Shown here: positions 35,654 through 47,600 of the stretch, piece by piece | Numbering within the stretch: position 1 is the first letter of the stretch | How the letters are laid out: every line of letters begins with the position of its first letter | Source: Oxytricha trifallax | Taxonomy: Eukaryota > Ciliophora > Spirotrichea > Sporadotrichida > Oxytrichidae | Assembly: GCA_000711775.1 (NCBI GenBank) | Contig: ARYC01000113.1 | Coordinates: 1-64,000, forward strand | Length of the DNA stretch: 64,000 nucleotides | Direction: 5' to 3' | Made by a program: the position numbers and the translations under genes | Notes under the pieces: generated by a model | What the model saw: the letters and a program-made list of their open reading frames with translations, nothing else | The model's database searches: none | What the model was told of the DNA's origin: nothing

Positions 35654-38600
35654 ACACAATATATCTATAGTAAATAATAATATCTAACTTTTTATTTGTA
35701 AAATTAGAAACACTTTTTTAGCTATAACGTTATTCATAGTTGTGAGAGCTATTTCTTTTTATTGGATCGTCATAGACAAGTGAAATAAAACTTGATTTAT
35801 TTTATTCATTTTGAGTGTTATTCATTGTGACTGAAATGCTCATGTCCTTGCTGCTTGATAGAAGATTCAAAAATATATAAAAAAAGATTAATCATACATA
35901 TTTTTACAACTATTAGAATTCTTTCCAAAATAGAAAATCTTTAGTAATTAACTTGATTTTCTGAAGCTAAAACTTGTAAATATTATAATAAAAAGCCAAA
36001 TCAAATTAGCAATCTACTTATGGGAAGATCTTTTTTAATATCATATCTATGCATTTAATTTTGGAAATCAAAATTAATTTTTTTTTTCTTCCAAGGAATA
36101 TCTCATATATAATGATGGCTCTATATCAATATAGAAATATTATCTAATGTTTAAAGGGAGAAATTAGGAATATCTAATTTTAAAAAATAATCGCTAATAA
36201 GTGATTAATGCAACAAACATAAGCTTAAGCTGTAAATTCTATATGAATTCTATTAGTTAAAAAAATTAGCGTTTAGATGTGTGAAAAATACTGATTTTAA
36301 ACTATATTAATAACAAATCAACACAAAAGATTGATTCCTCTAATATTACTCATCATTCCTGGGAGTAAAGTTAGGTCCATTCTGTCGACACCCTAGCTGT
36401 GACTCTCCTCCTTGGGTACTCTAGGGGGTCTCTGACATTTCTTAAGGAGATCAGTGAGAATATCCTTGGTCATAGTTTTATCATACAAATCGTTCATTCC
36501 AGCCTCTAAACACTTCTTGAGGACAGCTATATCAAAGAACAGTTTAAAATCATGAAAAAAATTCTGAATGTTTTGCTTACCATCATTTTTCTCGGCTGAA
36601 AAACCACAAATGAAATGTCTGTCACACTCTGGTATGTTATGTTCAATTTCAAGTTGTCTGATAGCCCGAGTAGATTCATATCCATTCATCTCTGGCATGT
36701 AGATGTCCATTAATATCAAGTCAAACACCAAACTATAGCAGATGATTAAAAATGTATTTAAAAGTGTCAAAACTTACTCATCTTTCATGAAGCTTGCAAA
36801 CTTTTCTACTGCTATCTTGCCGTCTTTGGCTTCAATTGGAGTGTAGTCCATTTGCTTTAGTAGCTCTTAAATGCAAATTGATTTTATAAAAAATCGAAAA
36901 TATTTTAAATTTATTAAGAATTTATAGAAGAAAGTCTCATCATGACTATAACTATCTCTGTATCTTGGTTATTCATAGTTAGAATACATAAGCATTAACA
37001 AGTGAAGCCTATCTGGGTCCTCTATTATCGGGAGTAATTTGAAAATCAAAATTATATTATAAATTATTCAACTATATATTTGAATTGAATGAGGCCTCCT
37101 TTGTGGAAGGGAGAACCATTTTGATTAAAATAAAATTGACCCCTCATGTAAAATTATCAGCTTAATAGAAGATTCTTTGAAGCTCCATGATTTTAAGCAG
37201 TGAGGATATCTTTAGGAATATGCTTGCTTAATGGCTCATGCTTGTTACTTTTTAATGCAATACGCTTAGTTTTACTCATTTTTCTTCTATGAACGATTTA
37301 GAGCTTGTTTTCATTTACAAACTCAAAACTCTATATTTCAAGAATTTCATATTAATTTAAGATTTATAATTTTTAAACAAATAAATTTGATAATATTTAT
37401 AATTAATTTTATTAACTATTAGAATAATCTTGCTAAAAATTACAGCTAAGTAACATTATAGATTTTAATAGAAAATAAAAAAATAATAAAAAATATACAA
37501 TTTACTAAATTAAATAATTTTAATTAAAGCAATAAAGAGGTGTTTTGACTTATTTTTTATTGTAATAATTTGGATCTTATAAAATACTCTCAACTTGAAT
37601 ATAGATGATGTTTTCAAATTTAAACAAAAATAAACACATTTATTATAATTAATAATAATCTAATGGGATTTTATATTATTGTTCATAGCTCCACTTAAAT
37701 TCTAGCAGACTTTATCAAAGCTATTATCCATTTAATTCTTTGAGTTAACCTGAGCCTGCACTTCTTTCTCTTCCTCTTAATCATCCTAATTGTTAGAAAG
37801 TTAAGCCAATATCTCGCTTGTGTCATCTTCAGAAATGTCCTCACTCTCGAAGTTTTCTGCGCCATCAGATATCGCCTCAATGGGTGATTGCTCTCCAAAT
37901 CTGATTTGCTGATTTGACAATTCTTGCAAGTTCATATCGTCTTATCTGAGTATGGGAGTGTTTTCTTCGATTGGGTCATCAAGCAATCCTCCGTTATTAT
38001 TATCATAAACATTTTGGCTGTCGTGATTGTCGATGTTGTTTTGAACGAAGAAATTTTGGATGTTCTAATATTAATTGTGAAGCTGCTTTCTATTTCCTCT
38101 GGCTGAGAGACCTTGTCCAAATGACAAAACTTTTCTTAATTCGTCTTGAGACATATCCTACTTATTAAGAGTTTAATCTGAATGAGTTGGTGCCGCCTTC
38201 AATTAAAATAAATATACTTATCTGATGGCTTAAGAGTCCTAGCAACTCTGAAACTCTTAGAACTGCTCCTTGAGTTGTTCACAACTGGTAACTCTTAATT
38301 ATCTAACAAGAAGCTATCAAGTTCTTTATCTCTATCCTAGATCTTCTAATCTTCCTCGAATTGCTGTTGCTACTCAGAAATCTAAGAGATGATATTCTAC
38401 TCAATCTGCTTCTATCCATTTATATGTTTGAGGTCATCTTTGTTTGCCAAAAGAGCTTCTTGCTTTCTACTGGACTATTCATGCGACTCTTCGTCCAACG
38501 CTTTAATCTTGATAAAAAGCGATGGCTTTTTTTTCTTTTACTCCTTTGAGAGATTGTTTGAGTTTCCGATACTCATGTTATTGCTATTGTTTCCTTGACT

Positions 38601-41600
38601 GTGTGCATGAGATTGATTAACTCCGCCAAAGCTATTTTGATGGCCTAATAGTAGGTGACTGTTATTTGCCTCACCGGATTTATTGCTGTTAAATTGATGT
38701 TACCCTCCTCCTATAAGATATAAAGTTAATTGAATTTCGAACTTACTGTTGCTTTATAAACCATGAACAATATAGTTCATGCTCTAAATTCTGTGAGCTT
38801 CAAGAGGAGCAAGTTCTTAAGCTTTTTGTTGAATGATAAGGTTTGAAGGTAGAACTTATTAGGAGTTCTTTCTTGAATTGGTCATCTCCATCTATTCCTT
38901 TTCATCAAGCAATTAAGGCTGATTTTAACTTATGAACTAATTCTAATTTTGGAACAGGTTCTTGTTAGGTGGATGTTTTTACTCGAAGTTCTTTAGTTTA
39001 TTTTCTACTCTCTTCACTATACTATGATCAACATCTAATAGAAAGATTAATAAGTAGCGAACAAAATCTTACTTGGAGTAACCAGCTATGAATTCTTTCT
39101 ATTCTTGTTATTACTGTTGTTAAGATTATTGCTGCCTAAATGAGTGGAGTTATTTCCGAAGCTATTTTCGATGTCGCACTAAGGAGGATTCAAATTTGAA
39201 TTTAGATTATCACTCATAAGATTTGAACCGCAGATTGCAGCTGGTCCTTTGAAGTGGTTGAAGTTAAGATGCTAATTTGGTCTTTGAAAGGTTGCATTAC
39301 TTCCAATTAGTGGACTTCTATTTTATTCCATAATTTGTCTTACTCTTGAAAGGGCTTGCTCACGGTTCTCCTCTAAAATACAATCAAAACCCCAAAACCC
39401 CTTAATGAGGTTTATAAGTGCTTTGATTTGTAGGGAATTTGTTAGGGGTTGGGGTTATTAACTAAATGCGAGACAAAAATAGCAAGCTTTTGGGGTCTAT
39501 TTATGATGAAGAGTATATATATTTAGTGTTTAAACTGCGATTTGGATGTGATATATACAGTGAGTAAGTCAAACCAGTACTTAATTATAAGTCAATTGCA
39601 CTGCTCTTAAAGCGAAGTCCTTCAACTGTTCGCTCTCACTGCCTTATAGCAGTATAACTTAAGCAATAATAGCTGAATTCTATGGCTTAGAGGAAGTCAA
39701 AGTTTCAATAGAAGCATATTGACTATCTTATTAATGAAAAAACTTTGAAGTATTGGGCTCACTTCTCTCTCGACCACCGAGCTACTATGTTTCACCGCCA
39801 GTTCCCTGAGTTGAAGATCTCTGCTTAGTCTATAGCCAACATCTATAAACGAAATGGTATCTCTTACAAAGGTGTTAATCGTATCAAGAGAGTAATTGAT
39901 TTCACTCTGCCATTTTACAACAACAACTTAAATTATATTTATAATTAAATGCAGAGAGCCTAATAGAATAATATTAAGTTTATTCATGCTGATGAGGCTG
40001 TGTTTACATTCAACACTTTCATCTAGAAGTCTTGGTATAAGAGACATAGCAACATAGAAGTATATGACTAGAAAGTCAAGGTATAAACAATGGCAATTCT
40101 TGGAGGTATTAGCGAGGATGCTGGTTTAGAAACTTATCTTATTCATCCTCGCTCTATTAAGACAGAGCAATATATTAAGTTCTTAGAGCAGCTGAGAGAG
40201 AAGTACCCTGAATAAGAGATTATACTATTCGTTGATAATCTATCAGTTCATAAGACAAAAGATACAAGGAAGAGTTATGAACAACTAAGAATAACGCCAG
40301 TGTTCAACGTACCTTACAGTCCACAGTTAAATGGAATTGAGTTCTATTGGGGTATATTAAAAGGCCATTACAAGAAACTGCTGCTCTACCACTTGATGCA
40401 TGACCTACCTATCGATACAGTAGACTTTATTAAAAGCTCAGCAAAGAGAATAGATAATATATTGGCTTAAAAGTGTGCTAAAGAAGGGAGAGTGAATGTA
40501 TATAAATAAGTTTTGTAGTTAAGTTAATGAATATATAAGTCACATTTAAAATTTTTAGAGGGAGCAGGCTTCTCTTTCTTCTCTTCTATTCTTGCTTCCC
40601 TCCTCCTAAGTTTCTTCGCTTGCTGCCAGCTCCAGAATCTATGTTCATTTACTCTGGAGGCTAAATATTTGAATAAAGTCTCTTGCTAACTTCATACTTT
40701 GTCTGCAACATTCGCTCTCTGTGAAGCTTGCTCTATTCCTTCATCAAGAAGATGCCAGTTCCAAATTTTTCTAAAAAGTTAAGCTAAAAATCTTACTAGA
40801 AATATAAGGGTGCTTCTGCAGCTCTGATAGCCAGCCCTCACTAATCTTGATCACTTGCTTGTCCTTATCTTCTGAAGAGATGCTGTACCTTTCTTATGAG
40901 ATTCTTGAATAATTTCTTAAAAGTAATCACCTTTAATAGTTGCAAGTATGCCAAAGAAATAGTTTATTTCAGGTAGTTTATTTGACAAATGCTTCTTAGT
41001 AAGAAGGTACTGCGAAACCTCTAGGTCATTCATAGCACCATCATATAAGTTAGTCACTGAAATCTCTGGATAGTTTGGAATCTCTGCAAACTTTACATCT
41101 TAAGTTTTAAAAGCTTTCTTCTCTTCGCAGAGTATCGCTCTTAGAAATGAAATCTTAGTACCTTCCATCGTTGGCAGGAACAAACCAACTACATAATCAA
41201 GATTAGTTACTATGAGTTCATTACCTTGCTGCACCAGGTAGCGATGCAAATCCTCCTTGCCTCTAAATCTTTGAATCAATTCTTGTGCTTGCACTCTTTT
41301 CATTCCATCATTCATTGACTCCATCTTGTTTACAGATCTAAGAAATGATATTCAAATTTAAATTTATTGATTTCAACTATTTACCTCTGTAAAACTTACT
41401 AATAAATATGGGCATCCTATAGGAGGTCAACCTCTAAGAAGGATATGGAGAAGGTTTAGAGAACTGGTTTCAAACTTGAGAGATTGATACCAATTTCTAC
41501 TGTTATAGTTCCATATTTTTAAATTTAAATTGGTACGTACTTAATTAGGAGCAGCTCCTAAAATGCTAGTACTTAATTAGGAGCATTAATTAAAGCAAGT

Positions 41601-44600
41601 ACTTAATTAGGAACACCCTAAATTTAATCATAAAATCACAAAATACCTCCTAAAGCAGTACGTACTTAATTAGGTGCACCTCCTAAATCGGTACGTACTA
41701 CAATCAACTTATTATTGAAAGTAAAAATGATTACTTCCTCACACATATTTAGAACTGGATCGTCTCTTAACACTCATAATTCTTCTCTAATACTCCAAGA
41801 ACCTCCCTTGAAACTTGTAGGCTAGCAAAGCTATCATAAAACTCTCAGTTATAGAGGCAGTTTTATAATTTTAAATTCAAATTTAAATATGAACGCTAAC
41901 ATTTTAAGAAAAACAACAGCACTTCCATCAAACCAAATGAGACTTACCTTTGGCAGCAATAAAAAGTGTGATAGCTGTGAATGAACTCACTTAAAGAACA
42001 ACCAGAGCTAACACTTGAGGTCTCTGTTATTAAAATAGAAATTAATAAGAGAAAATTAATGGCAAACAAGTGTGTCGGAGACAGAGAGGAGGAGAAAGTT
42101 AGAAATGAAGTTTCTATGTAAGCAGAGGAAGTTGAAGTATATTTTTGTGAAAAGTGTGAAAGAGACTTCACTCATAAATCTAGCTGGTACAGGCATATGA
42201 AGGTCCATAAGGAAGCTAAGCCTAATGTTTACTTAAAGCACGACAAAGTTGATGGAAAGTATGATTGCTTTGAGTGCATAAACAGTACTCTCACACAAGA
42301 GAATTAAAGAAGCATCTTTTAAAAGCCCACAAAAAGAAATAGAAGTTGAAGATTAAGACACTCAACTGAAGTTGCTCAACAAAAGAAAAGCAAGGGAACC
42401 TCTATAAGCTGCTGACCTTTAACAAGCAAGCGAATCAGAGTATGTGAGGATTGCACGCAACCTCTTAGCATCAGAGGTCACTAAAATCATGATTAAAATA
42501 GAATACAAGAAAATTCCAGTACTAGCATAGATTGATGAAGATACTTCTCTCTAAAGCTACCTAATTCTAGAAGACTCCTATGACAAGAAAGTTATGAAGG
42601 ATCATCAGTATGCTTACAAGGTATATCCTTCAACTATCTCCTTAGTGATGATAAATATTAAATGGAGTTTACTAATAAATATTAAGTACTCACTCAGGCT
42701 AAGTTTAAAGAGTGCAAATACTTAATAAAGCTAGATGCTGTTCTCCTAGCCAAAGATCATGAAGCTTTCAGACTACCACACTTTGAAATAACACTCAGAG
42801 ATTTCATAACTGATCAAAGAAATCATAGATAGCTTGCATTAATAGCAACCAAAGCTATACAAGGTATCAAAGAACTTCATAAGTTAGGCTTTGTTCACAG
42901 GAATCTCAAGCCTGAGAATATAATGTTGAACTTTTCACCAGTAACAGTAACAATTATTGATTTCAACAGAGCATTAAGAGTGGAAGTATCAAGGCTTGGA
43001 AGGGTTATGGGAACTCCAGGCTATTATCCAGAAAGAGAAGACTGGAGAGATGGTGACTTTCAATGGGATGTGTGGGCTATGGCAGCAATAATCATAGAGT
43101 GCAATATGCCGCGCAATGAATACTACTCTACAAAGAGCGAGAAGGATGCAAACAAAAAATAAAGCAATTTATTGACAAAACAAGAGTATCTAAATCAATG
43201 AAACAAATGGCAGAGTCAATAATAATAAAACAAAATCAAGATCAAACATATCAATAGAGCAGATAGAGTTGTGGTTAAGTAAGATAAACTTCAGACCACT
43301 CCCACATGATCCAAAAGTGCATTTTGAGTGATTAAATTAAATACATTTACAATAAATTTCACATTAAAACCTATTAATAACCCCAACCCCTAACAAATTC
43401 CCTACAAATCAAAGCACTTATAAACCTCATTGAGGGGTTTTGGGGTTTTGAATGAATTAAGGTAAAAAATTGAACTTACTTGAGATCAAATTGGGTGACT
43501 TGTAAACATGGCAATTACCCAACTGCTGCTTAGTTTTGTTTATGGGAGTATATAACCTAAAGATTTCTCAACTATAAAGATAAAAAATTTTATATAAGCT
43601 TTTCCTTAATATAATTAAAAATGAAATATCATTACTTATTAAAAAACTAATTCATTTTTTAAATTAATGCTAATCTAATTTAGATATCGAAAACTGCGTC
43701 AAGCAATATTTTTTAATTATCATACATTATTAAGTGTTTTTCTCTCAATATGAAAATTTGGATTTATTATAAAAGGTTATGCAATTAGTTAATTAAAAAT
43801 CAATTTTTTATTAAATTTGTAATAATTTATATTTTTACGATTTGAGTGTATGGACTCATAACTCTCTTTGAAATTTCAGCATGTGAGAAAGGAATTTTGA
43901 ATATTATTTTGATGAGTCCTCCCTTATTAGAGGAGACTGGATGCGCTTGATCTTATTCTCCCTCAAAAGCAGCAACTTTCTCTTCTTCCTTGCTTTCTGG
44001 AGGTGGCTCTATAGTTGTGATTGCAAATGTACCATCAAGATGAGTTATCAATAATAATCCGGAAAACTCTTATCATATGCCAAAGTCAAATAATATGTCA
44101 ATTTTTGTAATAAATTAGAAATAAAAACTCATAATTGCATTTTAACTTATGGATCGAACTTAATCCTCTATTTATAAAGATATATTTGGCTCAATTAATA
44201 TTTTGGAATATATAAGTAACTGACAACATGATACAATTCTTTGATTAACAAATTTCTATCATAATTCACTAATTTATAGGTATTTAGGCATTTAATGTTG
44301 GGAATATAAGCATACCAATGCCAAACTGAGAAATAAGATCAAACAAGTCCTCGTAGTTCTTGAGCAGCTACTCCTCCAGCTGTGCCTAATTAGTTTTCGA
44401 CAAGGTATTCAATAGATTAATCAAAGGTTCCTCGTTAAACAGTGAGTTCTTGCAGAAAATGTATTCAAAGGCTATCAGGTACTTTGAGTCGATCACACTG
44501 TCGAAGTTTATTGCGATTTGAATGGAGCCATCGGTGCAATATCGCATGGCGAACTCTGATACTGCTTGTAGGGCTAGTCTGAATCTCTGCAAGTCACCAG

Positions 44601-47600
44601 ATAATTTCTCTGGGAGGCCTCTGTTAGGATCGAGTTTTAATTAAAACATAAATGTTATTAAATTGTATATCATTAAGTGCTGTATTTATTGATATAAATA
44701 AAATCACTTCTTATAATATTTTCAATCTTATAATTGTGTATTTAAATTTATTATAAAATTGTAGAATATATAACTTGATAAATTATATAGTTTTATGATT
44801 TATTATAAATTAAATGAAAATAATAATTTTATGCTACATTTTCCAGCAGTTATTATTTTCTCACTTAAAAAAATTAATTTTATTTGAAGCTCATATTAAC
44901 TTCTCTTTTTTAGATTTACTATTTGATAAGCAATCAAATTTTTTATAATAATTTAAAAATTTTATTTATTAACATTATTGTAAAAAATTAACTATTAAAT
45001 GTACATGAAGGACTAAGGCATTTAACTGAAAGACTCTCTACACATTCATTAAAATTTCATTTTATCCCATTATTTCATAAATATATTCGCCATTTAATTG
45101 ATTTTTTTATTACTTAATTGCATGATCTCATCCTTTAGCAGAAAGTTTTCTTCTTATATCGAAAAAGCGTCTGATCTTGTCAATATTTCATGCTGAATTT
45201 GTTGCACCTAGTTGATAGCCACATAGGTAGCACCAAGAAATTCTAAAATTGAGGAATTGTTAATAATTTCTTCATCATTTGCAACCTTTTAGTTTAATTG
45301 CTGGAGTCTCTTGTTAAATTAGTTCAAGAATTTAAAGAGCATGTTTGAATGGAGATAAATCTATAAAATTTATATCAAATTCAATGTTAAATTTAGTAAT
45401 AAATGTTTAGATGAGCCTGTTCTTAGCTTTTTACTCTGAAATGATACTGAAAGTAAGCATAATTGCCTTCTTAGATAGATAATTCACTTATTCTCCTGTT
45501 ATTGAAGCAATTTCAAATTTCTCAAAAATGTCCTTCTATTAATTTTATCTATCTGATATTGTTGCATTATTTTTACCTTCTTCTCTTGGTTGAGTTTCCT
45601 TAAACTTTTTCTTTCCCTCATCTGATTTAACTTGATTTTTGCCTAATTTGATTTCAATTTTCTTGTTGATACTTTAAGACTTAAAATATAAAAATGTTAA
45701 TTATGTATAGCTTCTCGCCATAGCCATAGAAAGAACTCTCGCTGTTCTTTAAATTGTTCAAAGTCAAATTATTACCGGATGCTTATGGTTTCAAAATTTC
45801 ATTAACTAACTGCTTTAACCTCTAAGTTGAGTCTTCATCGTCAGTTGTAAGCTTGAAAATGGTGTTTGGCACTTATTTAACGTTCAGTCTTACGTTAAGC
45901 ATCTGCTCAAATGGCTGATTGCAAAACTAAATCTGTCCATCTGACCCTAAACTTTTATACTTAGTAATATAGAATAAAAATTTCAGATAAAATTATTCAG
46001 AGTTTACAATGACAATGGGGTGGGGTTAAGCATTGAATAATCCAAGCAGAAGTTTTTTAGTTTGACTGTTTGTATAACCAATGACAAATTGCTCTTTCTT
46101 TATTTTCTCAAAAATAGCGAAAGCTATGACATAGAGCACTACAGATTTGAAGCAAGCCATGTATAGATTCATTACAGAGTATTCAGGGATTATCTCGTAG
46201 CAAAATTTATAGAGGACAGGAAGCATAAGGGTTTAAATCAAAGAAAATACAAATCTATTTATAAAAGCTTTCGAGGGAAATTACATTGAAATTGAAATGC
46301 AGTTGAAATAAAATATTGCTAAAATAGAATTGAATTGGGGAAATTAAAAAATAAATGACTAATTTAAATATCAAGTATATCTAACTGCCACTAATTTGGC
46401 TGTCTTCTAGATATAATTTGGTTCATGTGACTTACCGTTATGTTACTAAGTGTTTCGGTTAAACTATTACCGGATTGACTTAAAAATGTTTAAAAAAGTC
46501 ATTTGACAGATTTGACATAAGGATATTGTGAAACTCCCGTGTATTATAGGGCGATTCGACAGGTTGACACATTTGACAGAAGATTTTGGTCAATTATCCG
46601 GATTTAAATTTTAATCAAATTAATTATAATTATAAATCAGATTTAATATTAAAATAATATTATTAAATTTATAGTTGACACATTTGACAGATTTGACACA
46701 TTTGACAGCGTCAAATCCATAATCTAAGATTAGCAAATAAGTAATGTAAGTATATGAATTAATGCATAGAGTGTACACTTAAATAAATAATACATGTTTT
46801 AATTGCGTATGTTTAAAAACTAATTATACTTTTAAGTATTCATCAATCAATTAGGTTCTGTATGATTGTGCTCACTTCTCTGTTCATATCGCTTTCTTGT
46901 GAGAATAAAGCTTATGTCCTTTCCATTTCAAGTCTTGACATGAAATACTTGGCCAACTGGACATTGTCGAATGGTAGCTTCTTGTCGAATTGCTTCTTCA
47001 CGTTGCTTAGATTAATCAAATGGCATCTTGACTGGAATGCTTCCTTATCGATCTTCTTTAGCTTTTTTAATGGCATAGAATTTGTTGTAATGACAACTGA
47101 TGAGTCCACATACTCTAGTGCTACCTCTCCGTATTTAGTTTCAGTTGAGTAGCCTTTTCCTTCCAGTAGGCGTTTCATCTTAGCCACTCTATCAGACTAA
47201 AAAAAGTGCTTGTCGTTCATCTCGTCCATCAGTACAATCTAGGGCTAGAAATCAATTGGCATTACTTGTAGCTTAAAATGTGATTAACCCTCCTAGAGTA
47301 CATCGCAGACAAAGATTTGTTGTAGCATCCTAACTATCGACGTCTTTCCTGTATCAGCAGTTCCATAAAGCCAAACGCAGCATTTCTTCTCATTCTCCTT
47401 CGCGATAATAACTTAATACAAGGCATCGAGAGCATCAGCATAACCCCATTCCTCCAACTCAGATTATTCAAGAAGTTAGGCATCGTTGTATTCCTTCTAG
47501 TTTCTTAAAACAAATGTCTACAAAGATTCTACAACTGAAATTAGCTTTCTCTCAATTAATCCAGTTCCCCTAAGAAGCTTCAACAGCAACCTAAGTTTAG

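Larger units (their letters stand above)
39385..43450. mobile_element. TBE D, best-preserved TBE, inside an intron
   Basis: The element is 4066 bp with CAAAACCCCAAAACCCC at 39385 and its complement ending at 43450, flanked by AAT on both sides (39382-39384, 43451-43453). Gene order matches TBE B: transposase (+), 22-kDa ORF (-), zinc-finger/kinase ORF (+). The flanks form a short spliceosomal intron of the host gene: GTAAGTTCAATTTTTTACC on one side and ATTGTATTTTAG on the other. Without the TBE the intron would be about 38 nt. Confidence 0.95.
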
